Below are positions 12,592 through 21,261 of a stretch of 27,776 nt of DNA, piece after piece (position 1 is the first letter of the stretch; each line of letters starts with the position of its first letter). The stretch comes from a virus. The stretch lies in the IMG/VR virus record IMGVR_UViG_3300030117_006268, positions 1 to 27,776 of that record, one strand, 5' to 3'. The notes beneath the pieces were generated by a model that was not told the origin of the DNA, made no database searches, and saw only the letters and a list, made by a program, of their open reading frames with translations. The translations under genes and the position numbers were made by a program.

Positions 12592-14844
12592 ATGGCAGAC
12601 GATACCCTGATAGTGCGGCCCACATTTTTTGCTCGGGTCCTAAAGTCGATTGGCCTTCTACCGACTGGTGAAGTCGAATTTACTGCTGGCGCCGATTACT
12701 CAGCCCATCAATCGGCAGAGCCGCAGTATGCAAAAGGGAATTCTATGTCTGCATTTGCAGCATTCCCTTTTGTTTATGCATGTGTAGATGCCATAAGCAC
12801 CGACCTGGCCGGATTGCCAGTCAAGGTCATTCGTGGAAGCGGAGAAAATGCCGAAACGGATGAAAACCACCCTTTTCTTGAGCTTATACAGAATCCGTCC
12901 AGCAGGGTATCGTCTGGCCTATTTCGTCGTCAGTTGGTTACTGACTATGTGCTCAGTGGTGATGCCTATGCGTTGATTGCCGGAGAAGGTCAGCCCCAGG
13001 CATTGTTGCGTTTGGCGCCTCAGCGTGTGCGGGTAATGCCGTGGAGTGATGGTCAACCGGGTGCGTATGAATATGACCAAGCCGGAGCAAAGAAGGCATA
13101 TCAATACGATGAAGTAATGCACCTGCGGTCACCATCATGGGAAGATGACCCGTCAAACCTTTACGGTACCGGTGCCATTCGGCCCTTGGATAGCGATCTA
13201 CGCACTGAGAAGGCAGCAGTCGACAGCGCAGCAGACACCGCGCAAGTCGGTCGACCATCTGGAATCATTAGCCCAAGCGAAGACGGAGACAGGTGGTCGT
13301 CAGAGCAGGTCAAGCGTATGCGGTCCGCATATGAAAAGCAGCTGACAGGCAAGTCGGGCGTTTTGTTTCTCGGCGGAGCAGCGAACTTTCAGCAGCTGGC
13401 ATGGTCGCCAAGAGATTTGGAATTCGTTGAACAGCGGAAAATGACTCGCGAAAGCGTGATGGCTGTTTTCGGAGTACCGCCTACACGAGTCGGGTTACCG
13501 TCTGCAAACTACGCCACCGCTCGTGAACAGAACCGGATGTATTGGACAGGGTTGCAAGGTCGGGCATCGATGATTGATGCAGAATTCACCCGCATTGCTC
13601 GAATGTTCCCAAATTCGGAAGACGTTCGCGTTGTGCACGATTTTGCCGCAGTCGAAGCATTGCAGGAATCCAGGACGGAGCGATTAAGCCGGGTTGAAAA
13701 GTGGTACAAGTTGGGCCTCGACCTGCAGAGCGCATCAATGTTGGAAGGATTCGAAGAAGTACCAGAGCCAGAGCAGTTTTTCGAAGTGGAAGACGAACAG
13801 CCTGAGCAGCAGGAAGATGAGCAAGAGCTTAGGGCATTGGGGGATCTCTTCCACCTGGGAAAGTCGGTAACAGATAGTCGCCCGGTAGAACGGGCAGCTA
13901 TTTTCGAGCGTTATTTTGACCTGACCCTCGACGTCGAACAATATCCGATTCCAGAAACAACAGAAGAACGTGAAATCGTTTGGCGGTCATATATTGACCG
14001 GCTTCATGGTCCAGCAGAGCGTTTGTTTCAATCGAAAATGAGAAAGTACCTCGAAGACCAGAAGCGACGGTACATTAGAAGGTTCAACGCAGCAGTAAAG
14101 CATAAGGCTGTCATTTCGGCAGGTGGTGGCCTGGTTAGTCGTGGTTTGACCGAAAAAGATATTGATGCAATCATGGATGATTTGGCCGAAGTCGAAAGAC
14201 TCAAGAAGGTTGCGAAACCAATGACTCGCATGGTGGCCAGTGCAGCCTTCGCCACGACGGCAAAACAGATGGGCGTAAAGGGTATCGCCTGGGACCCTGC
14301 GAAGAAGCAAGAATTCGTCAATCGTTCGATTACTCGTTTGGCGCAACAGTTGACCAACACCACGTCGGGCAATTTGAGGCAGATAATCGAAAAGGGAATC
14401 TACGATGGCTTATCGTTAGATGCGGTCGCTGAGTTGATTGTCGATGATTCACGTGGCCTATTCACAAGTGCTCGTGCATTGAGGATTGCCAGAACAGAGG
14501 CGACGAGATTGACAAATGCCACCTCGTTGGCCAGCATGGATGAGGCAAGGGACATTGGCATTATGGTTTGGAAGATGTGGGCAACAGCGGGTGATGACAA
14601 GGTGCGCGAAGCACACGCAGCTTTAGATGGTAGCCTGGTCGATTCCTATGAAGATTTTGAAGCGACCTACATTGATGATGATGGGAATACCCAAGTGATG
14701 CCTTTACAGCAGCCAGGTGGTAGTGACCGAGCATCGTTCGATATCAATTGCCGTTGCACTTTGGTCCCCTTCATTGATAGAAGCGAAGCAGACAAGTCTT
14801 CACAAAGACGCCGAAAACGTGCAGAAGAAAATCAAGAAACGTAA
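12592..14844 (+). CDS. Portal protein fused to MuF-like head morphogenesis domain
   Basis: A 750-residue protein, far longer than a usual HK97-type portal (about 400-500). Residues about 50-410 match a portal: SAFAAFPFVYACVDAISTDLAGLPV, GDAYALI, VMHLRSPSW and the ATAREQNRMYW helix. After an acidic linker (FEVEDEQPEQQEDEQE, about 397-412) comes a region ending in a MuF/SPP1 gp7-type domain: SARALRIARTEATRL (about 625-640), AHAALDG, and the zinc-like INCRC (about 718-722). Most phages encode these as two proteins; here the stops are absent and the frame is continuous. No Shine-Dalgarno sequence is visible before ATG 12592, unlike its neighbours. Confidence 0.85.
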   Translation: MADDTLIVRPTFFARVLKSIGLLPTGEVEFTAGADYSAHQSAEPQYAKGNSMSAFAAFPFVYACVDAISTDLAGLPVKVIRGSGENAETDENHPFLELIQNPSSRVSSGLFRRQLVTDYVLSGDAYALIAGEGQPQALLRLAPQRVRVMPWSDGQPGAYEYDQAGAKKAYQYDEVMHLRSPSWEDDPSNLYGTGAIRPLDSDLRTEKAAVDSAADTAQVGRPSGIISPSEDGDRWSSEQVKRMRSAYEKQLTGKSGVLFLGGAANFQQLAWSPRDLEFVEQRKMTRESVMAVFGVPPTRVGLPSANYATAREQNRMYWTGLQGRASMIDAEFTRIARMFPNSEDVRVVHDFAAVEALQESRTERLSRVEKWYKLGLDLQSASMLEGFEEVPEPEQFFEVEDEQPEQQEDEQELRALGDLFHLGKSVTDSRPVERAAIFERYFDLTLDVEQYPIPETTEEREIVWRSYIDRLHGPAERLFQSKMRKYLEDQKRRYIRRFNAAVKHKAVISAGGGLVSRGLTEKDIDAIMDDLAEVERLKKVAKPMTRMVASAAFATTAKQMGVKGIAWDPAKKQEFVNRSITRLAQQLTNTTSGNLRQIIEKGIYDGLSLDAVAELIVDDSRGLFTSARALRIARTEATRLTNATSLASMDEARDIGIMVWKMWATAGDDKVREAHAALDGSLVDSYEDFEATYIDDDGNTQVMPLQQPGGSDRASFDINCRCTLVPFIDRSEADKSSQRRRKRAEENQET

Positions 14845-16002
14845 ATGGAAACCAAAGCGCCATACGATGACATAGACTTCAGCCCGCCAAAAGCGTGCAT
14901 CAATGAGGCGAAGCGTGGTTTGAAATGGCACGCGCAAGGGCACAGTGGTGATGGTCTACGACCAGCAACAGTAAGGTGGGCACGACGGTTGGCTAACGGT
15001 GGGAACATTACGCCTGACAAAGCAAGAAAGATGCGGGCATGGTTGGCTCGTCATGAGTCGGACAAAGATGCAGAAGGATTTCGACCTGGCGAAGATGGTT
15101 ATCCAACGCCTGGACGAGTCGCGTGGGCGTTATGGTGCGGTGACCCCGGAGTTGCATGGAGCAATAAACTTGTGAGACAAATGGAAGCCGCAGATGCTAA
15201 GAAGCAAATCAAATCAAGTGAGGATATCGCAGTGAGTCAACAAGAGCATAATGTCGTCCGCAAAATCAACATCGACAATGACATCAAGCACAAAGCTGAA
15301 CGATATCACGATGACGACCATGAAGAAGATGACAAGATGGCATTGACCGATTGGGATTCGAAGCAGATGGAAGATGAGGACGAAGACCACATGAAAGATG
15401 GCCTGACAGTCGTTGTCGCATCTGCTCCCACACCGGACCGATACAACGATATTGTCGAACCAAGCTGGAATCTGCAAAGATTCATGGCAAACCCTGTCGT
15501 GCCTTTTGCTCATGATTACACCAAACCGCCAGTTGGGCGCGTACGAAACCTCGAAGTCGTTAACGGTTTACTTGTGGCAAGCATTCAATGGGATGACAGC
15601 CCTGAGAATCCGCTTGGCAGGACTGTGGCAAGCCAATTTCGTCGTGGATTTATGAATGCAGTAAGTGTTGGATTTGCGCCTGGCGAGATTGTCCCACGCG
15701 CCACTCTACCGGATGATAGCCCATACAAGGCTGATACCGGCAATCTATATCGAAACCCTGAGTTGCTTGAAATCAGTGCGGTGCCAATACCGGCGCACCA
15801 AGATGCATTGGCGATCCGCTCTCACGATGGTGCAGAACTCAAGCACATTATCGCAATGGAAGAAACAGACTCCACATATGTCGTCACATATGCTAAAGCG
15901 GTAGAGGAACAAAATGCATCTGATGAAGCCGTAAGGGATGAACAGAAGGCAATGCTCGACGTATTCGGAACACACCCACTCAATTCAGTTTTCGGGCAAT
16001 AG
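14845..16002 (+). CDS. HK97-family prohead protease with extra N-terminal domain
   Basis: A 385-residue protein. The protease domain covers about 190-320: GLTVVVASAPTPDRYNDIV, then H223 in PFAHDY, S274 in NAVSVGF and the ELLEISAVPIPA strand (E309); these are candidate catalytic residues of the U35 type. The first 115 residues are a separate domain with SPPKACINEAKRGLKWHAQG, IARM-like KARKMRAWLARHE and a Trp-rich WALWCGDPGVAW end, which I have seen before some phage proteases. An Asp/Glu/His-rich linker (about 145-185) joins them. It trims the capsid delta domain during maturation. ATG immediately follows the portal stop. Confidence 0.8.
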   Translation: METKAPYDDIDFSPPKACINEAKRGLKWHAQGHSGDGLRPATVRWARRLANGGNITPDKARKMRAWLARHESDKDAEGFRPGEDGYPTPGRVAWALWCGDPGVAWSNKLVRQMEAADAKKQIKSSEDIAVSQQEHNVVRKINIDNDIKHKAERYHDDDHEEDDKMALTDWDSKQMEDEDEDHMKDGLTVVVASAPTPDRYNDIVEPSWNLQRFMANPVVPFAHDYTKPPVGRVRNLEVVNGLLVASIQWDDSPENPLGRTVASQFRRGFMNAVSVGFAPGEIVPRATLPDDSPYKADTGNLYRNPELLEISAVPIPAHQDALAIRSHDGAELKHIIAMEETDSTYVVTYAKAVEEQNASDEAVRDEQKAMLDVFGTHPLNSVFGQ

Positions 16003-16039
16003 CCCATCTAACCACATCCATAGCAAGGAGTTACTAACT

Positions 16040-17488
16040 ATGGACAGCATCAAGGACACACCCGACCTGTCTACGCCGGAACAGGCAAAACGGGTACTTA
16101 CTGAGGTCCATCGGGCAGCTCGCGAGCTACGCGATGAAAATGGTCGCCTTCGCGCAGATGTCGAAGCAATGGCTAATGACCTTAAAGCAGCACAAAAATC
16201 ATTGGTTGAGGCACGGTCTGCTGCAATCAAGCCAAGCAAGGACGATTCTGAGCTTGGACGGTATGTCACCGAACGCGGCATCCGTTGGACCGGAGCAGAA
16301 AACAAGGATGGAGTTTACCTTCCTGGTTTGCTGGACGATGACACTCGAAATGAGTGGCAAGGAGAATTCCAAAAAGCCTGCGAAGATTTCAACCTAATCC
16401 AAACAGCAATGGGCGGTCAGGTTCCACAAAAAGCAGCTGCCCGTCTACGACACTTGATTCGTCAAGCTCCCGCAGACATCCAACGTGCTTTCGACTCGCA
16501 GTCGGGTAGTGGTGGCGAGTTCATTCCCGCACCAGTGCTCCCCACCCTTGAACGTGAAGTCGTTGTACGCGCAGACGTCATGAGCTTGTTTCAGGAAATT
16601 GCCGTAAGCAGCAACTCCCAGACATTGCCGATCGTCTCCGCTGGCCTTCGTCCATACCTCAAGGGCACTGTCACCAGTGACAATCCGGCCCAATTTGAGC
16701 CGTCTACCCTGACTACGGCAGAACGAACAATCGCACCGAAAGGCTTGGCTGTTCGTGTCGTTATCGATGATGACGCAAGCGAAGATGCCATCTTCGACAT
16801 GTTGCCGATGTTGCGTGACGAAGCAGTACAAGCGTTGTCCTACGGTATCGATGATTGCATCATCAATGGTGATACCGCAGCAAGCCCAGCTGATAGCTAT
16901 GCAGTCTGGAATGCTCGTGGCCTTTGGGGCTCAAGCTCTGGCGGCAGCATCGACCACCGAAAAGCTTGGATTGGATTGCGTGCACGTGCCAATGATGTAA
17001 GCAACACAACCGACCGTGCCACGTTCAGCTATTCGACGTTCTTGACCGATATCGGGTCCCTTGCAGCGCCGCGTGGTTTGGGTGGAACTGTTGGTGAGCT
17101 TGTCGCCGTGATGAGCCCAGAGGCGTATTTCGCTAATGTGGCTGGACTCAGCCAAGTGGCCACTCTTGAGACCTATGGGCCTGGAGCGTCAGTGATGCAG
17201 GGCGAAATAGGTCGTCTCGGTGGAGCTCGCGTAGTGTTGAGTGACTTCATTACCGCAGACCTAAATGCAAGTGGTAATTTCGACAATACGACGACAACCA
17301 AAACCGGTATGCTTTTACTGAACGCAAGTCGGTTCAAGATGTACACCCGACGAGGTCGGCGCGTTGAGCTTCAACGTGACGCTACTCGTGGCATCACTCA
17401 TGTCGTTTGCACCTGGCGCGGTCAGTTCAAGCCTTTGGGCGGAGCAACCACCAAGGACGTTCATTACGCATTCAACATGGCCAAGTAG
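16040..17488 (+). CDS. Major capsid protein (HK97 fold)
   Basis: A 482-residue protein; ATG 16040 is chosen because AAGGAG lies 10 bases upstream, while the longer frame from 15938 would overlap the protease gene. Residues about 14-60 are a helical, coiled-coil delta domain (AKRVLTEVHRAARELRDENG) expected to act as a built-in scaffold and be cut by the protease. The HK97 core begins after the Gly/Ser stretch (SQSGSGGEFIPAPVL, about 154-168) with REVVVRADVMSLFQEIAV and ends with the typical RRGRRVELQRD strand and a final TTKDVHYAFN. It forms the capsid shell. Confidence 0.85.
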   Translation: MDSIKDTPDLSTPEQAKRVLTEVHRAARELRDENGRLRADVEAMANDLKAAQKSLVEARSAAIKPSKDDSELGRYVTERGIRWTGAENKDGVYLPGLLDDDTRNEWQGEFQKACEDFNLIQTAMGGQVPQKAAARLRHLIRQAPADIQRAFDSQSGSGGEFIPAPVLPTLEREVVVRADVMSLFQEIAVSSNSQTLPIVSAGLRPYLKGTVTSDNPAQFEPSTLTTAERTIAPKGLAVRVVIDDDASEDAIFDMLPMLRDEAVQALSYGIDDCIINGDTAASPADSYAVWNARGLWGSSSGGSIDHRKAWIGLRARANDVSNTTDRATFSYSTFLTDIGSLAAPRGLGGTVGELVAVMSPEAYFANVAGLSQVATLETYGPGASVMQGEIGRLGGARVVLSDFITADLNASGNFDNTTTTKTGMLLLNASRFKMYTRRGRRVELQRDATRGITHVVCTWRGQFKPLGGATTKDVHYAFNMAK

Positions 17489-17505
17489 GCTAACGGAGAA
17501 CTAAA

Positions 17506-17910
17506 ATGAGCATTCAAAATAATTGCATCCTACAAGTCGAGCTTTCTCAAGCGACCGCAAACACTGGTGAGGACCATTACGTGGTAATGCCTCATGCTGG
17601 GGAGTGGAAGTTGCGAGCAGCATATTTCACGCCTCACGCAACCGTGTCCGGACACGCATCCAACACAGCAACGCTGAATGTCAAGCAGGGAGCAAATGCA
17701 GCATGCACCGCTATCCTGATTGATGATGGTAGCTCTGGAACCAATGGTCTGACCGCTGGCACCAAGTTGACCTTCACCGTACCAGCATCTGCTGGGGCGG
17801 CAGCCGAATTCGGTCAAGGGGACATCTTGCACGTCGACATCGATAAAGCATCCAGCGGCATCAAGGTCGTCGGCGATATGGTTTTCAGCTTTGACCAAAT
17901 CGTCAGCTAA
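17506..17910 (+). CDS. Probable capsid decoration or head-associated protein
   Basis: A 134-residue protein rich in Ala, Thr, Ser, Gly and Asn, with alternating short strands (TATLNVKQG, TKLTFTVPAS, LHVDIDKASSGIKVVGDMVFSFDQIV). It is encoded directly after the capsid gene, with a GGAG site at about 17494, where decoration or head-fibre proteins usually lie. Size and beta character suit a trimeric or monomeric capsid cement. No specific family is recognised. It is followed by a double-hairpin region, so it ends a likely abundant transcript unit with the capsid. Confidence 0.6.
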   Translation: MSIQNNCILQVELSQATANTGEDHYVVMPHAGEWKLRAAYFTPHATVSGHASNTATLNVKQGANAACTAILIDDGSSGTNGLTAGTKLTFTVPASAGAAAEFGQGDILHVDIDKASSGIKVVGDMVFSFDQIVS

Positions 17911-17918
17911 TGACTAAG

Positions 17919-17957
17919 AGCATCCACCATACCGGGGCGGCGACGGTGGGTGCTTTT
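17919..17957 (+). terminator. Rho-independent terminator after capsid/decoration genes
   Basis: AGCATCCACC (17919-17928) pairs with GGTGGGTGCT (17945-17954); only one pair is a G-T wobble. The loop is 16 bases and GC rich, and a short T run (17954-17957) follows. The T run is weak, so it may act as an attenuator that lowers read-through into the connector genes. Confidence 0.6.
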
Positions 17958-17960
17958 CGT

Positions 17961-17999
17961 CCGATGTGCAGCAGTCCATCACGGGCCGCTGTACATCGG
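17961..17999. other. Second intergenic hairpin (12-bp stem)
   Basis: CCGATGTGCAGC (17961-17972) pairs with GCTGTACATCGG (17988-17999), 12 pairs with one wobble, around a 15-base loop. No T run follows on either strand. The hairpin starts 3 bases after the first terminator's T run. The remaining bases to 18042 hold only the ribosome binding region (GAGGTAGACGAGC). Confidence 0.65.
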
Positions 18000-18042
18000 G
18001 CAATCATTCAGTCGCAAAACATTTCAATCGAGGTAGACGAGC

Positions 18043-18648
18043 ATGGCAATCGCAACGGCAGCCACGGTCCGTCAGTACATCAGGGCGTTGACCGGAACGG
18101 GGGAAGATACCCTGCTCGATGCTCTGATTCTACGTTTCGATAGGATCGGGTCAAGCTATTGCGGATTCCCGACCGCATCCAACCTGTCTACGTTTGAGAA
18201 TAATACCTACACGCATTATTTTGATGGGGATGGTAGCGACCGTTTGCAGCTTAGAGTCGTTCCAGCAAACACCATCACAAGCGTACATGTAGACGTGGAC
18301 AGAAAGTACGAAAGCGATTCGTTGGTCGCCGCATCGGACTATGAGCTATTCACCGACGAAGGCATGTTGATTCTGAAAACCGAGTCTGACCAAGGCTCGT
18401 TTTCGACTGGTTATCGTTCGGTCAAGGTAGTTTACACGGCAGGATTTACAAGCATTCCCGATGCCATAGTCCACGCTTGTGGCATACAGGTCAATCACTG
18501 GTACATGAATCGGGACACCATCGGCAAAACAAATATCAGTCAAGGGGGAGCTACTATCGAGGTTTTGCCGTTGACCTTGTTGGCAGAGGTCCGTCATGCC
18601 TTGGCCCCTTATCGTCTGGGCGGCCAGATAGGGGGTTGGCTTGGCTGA
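18043..18648 (+). CDS. Head-tail connector (HK97 gp6-like adaptor)
   Basis: A 201-residue protein in the connector position after the capsid genes. The N-terminus (VRQYIRALTGTGEDTLLDALILR, about 9-31) is the helical start typical of the gp6/YqbG adaptor family, followed by a beta domain (YTHYFDGDGSDRLQL, ITSVHVDVDRKYE, SVKVVYTAGF) and a helical end (IVHACGIQVNHWYMNRD, LLAEVRHALAPYR) that lies close to the end in the family. It would form the ring that sits on the portal. The next gene starts inside its last codons. Confidence 0.75.
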   Translation: MAIATAATVRQYIRALTGTGEDTLLDALILRFDRIGSSYCGFPTASNLSTFENNTYTHYFDGDGSDRLQLRVVPANTITSVHVDVDRKYESDSLVAASDYELFTDEGMLILKTESDQGSFSTGYRSVKVVYTAGFTSIPDAIVHACGIQVNHWYMNRDTIGKTNISQGGATIEVLPLTLLAEVRHALAPYRLGGQIGGWLG

Positions 18649-19042
18649 ACAGAGTTTGCAGCAGTTTGCCGAGAATATCACCAAAGGTGGCAATGGTGGA
18701 TTGCGCCGCAAAATCAAGCAGTTACTCAAAGCAATGGAAACCTCCGGCGAAGGTTATGCAAAAGACCACTATGGCGATAATGGTCTGGGAATCATTACCG
18801 GCCACCTTCGGAACAGTATAAGTTTCAAAGCATTGACGAGTGGGCAAATCTTGGGGGTTATGGGCACGTCAGGCATTAAGATAGAATTGGACTACGCCGC
18901 TGTGCATGAATTCGGGGACGCATCTCTTGGTATCCGCGCCCGTCCGTACATTTCGCCAGCGATGGAATATTTACGAGCACAGGTTGGGCCTGATTTTAAC
19001 AAGATATTTCGCAGCTCAGTATTGAACCAAGGCTTTAGATAA
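18641..19042 (+). CDS. HK97 gp10-like / tail completion protein
   Basis: A 133-residue protein. TTG 18641 is taken as the start: AGGGGG lies about 6 bases upstream within the connector gene. Features: a helical start (QLLKAMETSGEGYAKDHY), GHLRNSISFKAL, then LDYAAVHEFGD (about 87-97) and the RARPYISPAME loop (about 103-113) found in gp10-type neck/tail-completion proteins and Mu G-like proteins. It joins the head connector to the tail end. Confidence 0.75.
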   Translation: MAEQSLQQFAENITKGGNGGLRRKIKQLLKAMETSGEGYAKDHYGDNGLGIITGHLRNSISFKALTSGQILGVMGTSGIKIELDYAAVHEFGDASLGIRARPYISPAMEYLRAQVGPDFNKIFRSSVLNQGFR

Positions 19043-19524
19043 TGGGCAGAGAGCGTGAAATCGTTGACCAGATTGTAAGCAACCTGCAAGGCATAAATGG
19101 TTCTACAGGTGGTTACACTTTTGACATTTCAGGCAGTGACCAGGTCATAATCGGTGACCAGTTCAACCCTGTACGATTACCTTGTGCTTATGTTTTCGTC
19201 GGTGGAGTAGAAACCAACCAAGAGGCCGGCATTACTATTTTGACTCAATATGACCGTTCAATGTCAGTCAACATTATAGGATTTGTGAATGCAGCAAATG
19301 ATAACCCAGGCGAACTAATGTTGCGTTCGCTGGACTTTCAATCTGACGTTATGAAATGCTTAGAATCAGACCGAAGCCTTGGCAATGGGGGAACGGTGTT
19401 GGCTGACGATTTAGAAATTAGCGGCAGAACGTTTCGTGGCGCCGATTTGGACTTGCCAATGACGGGAATTGCTGCTCTGATTGTAACGGTAAAATATCGC
19501 CAAGACGCAGGCACGGGCACATGA
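19042..19524 (+). CDS. Tail terminator-like protein
   Basis: A 160-residue protein that overlaps the previous stop by TAATG and the next gene by ATGA. The helix at the start (EREIVDQIVSNLQGIN), the mid strand CAYVFVGGVETNQE, DRSMSVNIIGF, and the final strand AALIVTVKYR fit the alpha/beta fold of tail terminator proteins (gpU type), which cap the tail tube before it joins the head. The call rests mainly on gene order (gp10-like, then this, then tail tube further on) and length; sequence recognition is weak. Confidence 0.6.
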   Translation: MGREREIVDQIVSNLQGINGSTGGYTFDISGSDQVIIGDQFNPVRLPCAYVFVGGVETNQEAGITILTQYDRSMSVNIIGFVNAANDNPGELMLRSLDFQSDVMKCLESDRSLGNGGTVLADDLEISGRTFRGADLDLPMTGIAALIVTVKYRQDAGTGT

Positions 19525-20276
19525 GTTGGTACTCGAATACATGGGGCTATAGACTGCCGGTATCGATAAACAATACCAGTGGCGCGACCAGCTTCGATGC
19601 AACGATAACGGTCCCTTTCGACGCTCAAATATTTTGGAGCAATGTCGAGAATGACGGACACGATGTTCGGTTTACTTCATCAGATGGAATGACTGTACTG
19701 GCATACAATCGCGCAACATGGAACTATTCAGACCGGGTTGCAATATTCAATGTTGATTCAGTACCTTGTGCATCAAATGATGCTACGGCCATTATGTTTA
19801 TGTATTTCGGCAACAGTTCAGCAAGCGATGGCTCAACCTCGCCTTCGATTTCAAGCGCAAAAACAGGCTCGATAGAATTGGCAAGCCATGTCGGTGGTCA
19901 AACGGTTGTGCTAAGACCATTTCGCGCCGGTGAAACAATCGCCCAGCAGAAGATTTCGAAAACCTCGAACGAAGAAATTGATGTATGGATTGATTGCCGC
20001 AGAGCGCTACAGAAACGAAGCGTAGCATTCAACAAGTCTCGGCGATTGGAAGAGGTTGATTACATTCAAGTGCAGGTGCTTGCAAATGGCTCTGACCAGA
20101 GCGGGCAATATGATGAATCGAAGACCACGCTTTCAGACCCTGGTTGGGTCAAGTGCAGACTAAAAGCAGGTTCGTCTGGCACAGATTACACGCTCGCTGT
20201 TACAATCGGCACATCGCAAACCCGCGTCTTACAAGCAAGAGCTATAGTGGACGTACAAGATATTGACGAATCATAG
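19521..20276 (+). CDS. DUF2341-like virion protein
   Basis: A 251-residue protein whose first 100 residues resemble the DUF2341 domain: YRLPVSINNTSGA, FDATITVPFDAQIFW, GHDVRFTSSDGMTVLAY and IMFMYFGNSSASDGS. These beta-sandwich domains occur in secreted and surface proteins and are thought to bind ligands or glycans. The rest (about 110-251) is beta rich (IQVQVLANGSDQSG, DYTLAVTIGTSQTRV) and unrecognised. It lies between the tail terminator and the tail tube genes, where usually nothing of this kind is found, so it is probably a tail decoration. The start is in an ATGA overlap. Confidence 0.55.
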   Translation: MSWYSNTWGYRLPVSINNTSGATSFDATITVPFDAQIFWSNVENDGHDVRFTSSDGMTVLAYNRATWNYSDRVAIFNVDSVPCASNDATAIMFMYFGNSSASDGSTSPSISSAKTGSIELASHVGGQTVVLRPFRAGETIAQQKISKTSNEEIDVWIDCRRALQKRSVAFNKSRRLEEVDYIQVQVLANGSDQSGQYDESKTTLSDPGWVKCRLKAGSSGTDYTLAVTIGTSQTRVLQARAIVDVQDIDES

Positions 20277-20285
20277 GAGGCCAAA

Positions 20286-21239
20286 GTGGCTGTTTACCTC
20301 GGCAGAAATTCCAAAATCGCAGTCGGCGAAGAATCGACCTGGGGCACAGCCGCAAGTCTAACCAATGCACGACCTCTGAACAGTGGCTCACTTGCACGCA
20401 CAGTGACGCAGGTGCCAAGACCGGACCTTATGAGCGATTCAGGTTCAGCAATGCGCCGCGGCCATTATCAAAGCGTAGAGGAAATGTCTGGCAGTTTTGA
20501 AATTGCAGCGACCTATGAGAATTGCGGAATTTTCCTCAAGCACGCACTCGGTTCGCTCGCAACGACCGGTGGAAGCGATCCATACTCTCACACCTACACA
20601 TTGGCAGCCGATGTCCCAACTGGCATGACCATGGAGTTCATTCGTGGCACAAGCGGGAACAGTGAAAAGTTCGAAGGATGCAAACTCAACCAGATGACGA
20701 TGAGCATTACGGCTGGTGAATGCATGATGCTTTCGTTCGATATCATCGGTGAAACAGGTGCAGCAAGAGCAAGTGCATCTAGCCCAAGTTTTGGAGCGGC
20801 TGAAAATCTAATCCATCACAATCATGCTGGGCAATTCAATTTCAACTCAGTCAATTATGACCTTCGCTCAATGAGCATCACAGTCAATAACAGCCTGGGA
20901 AGACGTCAATTGCTTGGGTCGGTATTGACCAAGGAGCCAGTTAGAACTGACTTTATGTCTGTCGAGGTATCTTTCGAGCTTGAAGCGGTCGATACTCTTT
21001 ATGCGGCCATGCTTGCAGGAACGCAAAGTGACGCAACCATAACGTTTACTCACCCAACCGTTTCGAATCGAACAATGGCAATCACGCTTGAAAATGTGTA
21101 CCTCACGGCAGCGTCAGATTCCATCTCGGATGCCGGCATTGTGTCGGTATCGTGCACCGGCATGTGTGAGAGCGATGGCACCAACGAAGGTTTGAAAATC
21201 GTTGTACAAAATGCTGATTCTACTGGAATCGGAAACTAA
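20286..21239 (+). CDS. Major tail tube protein
   Basis: A 317-residue protein starting at GTG 20286 after TAGGAGGCCAAA, a perfect Shine-Dalgarno sequence fitting an abundant product. The N-terminus (YLGRNSKIAVGEESTWGTA, then SDSGSAMRRGHYQSVEEMSGSF) and repeated beta strands (LNQMTMSITAGECMMLSFDIIG, MSITVNNSLGRRQLLG, VSFELEA) are the pattern of phage tail tube proteins that stack as hexameric rings. The chaperone and tape measure genes follow in the expected order. The C-terminal 40 residues are Ser/Thr/Gly rich. Confidence 0.8.
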   Translation: MAVYLGRNSKIAVGEESTWGTAASLTNARPLNSGSLARTVTQVPRPDLMSDSGSAMRRGHYQSVEEMSGSFEIAATYENCGIFLKHALGSLATTGGSDPYSHTYTLAADVPTGMTMEFIRGTSGNSEKFEGCKLNQMTMSITAGECMMLSFDIIGETGAARASASSPSFGAAENLIHHNHAGQFNFNSVNYDLRSMSITVNNSLGRRQLLGSVLTKEPVRTDFMSVEVSFELEAVDTLYAAMLAGTQSDATITFTHPTVSNRTMAITLENVYLTAASDSISDAGIVSVSCTGMCESDGTNEGLKIVVQNADSTGIGN

Positions 21240-21261
21240 ATAAAACAAAAGGAGCGGCAAA

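Noticed and set aside
15938-16039. Upstream extension of the capsid gene
   Set aside because: Would overlap the protease gene; AAGGAG before ATG 16040 is clear.
17910-18143. A 77-codon + strand open frame across the double-hairpin gap
   Set aside because: It runs through two hairpins, overlaps the connector gene in another frame and has no site of its own.
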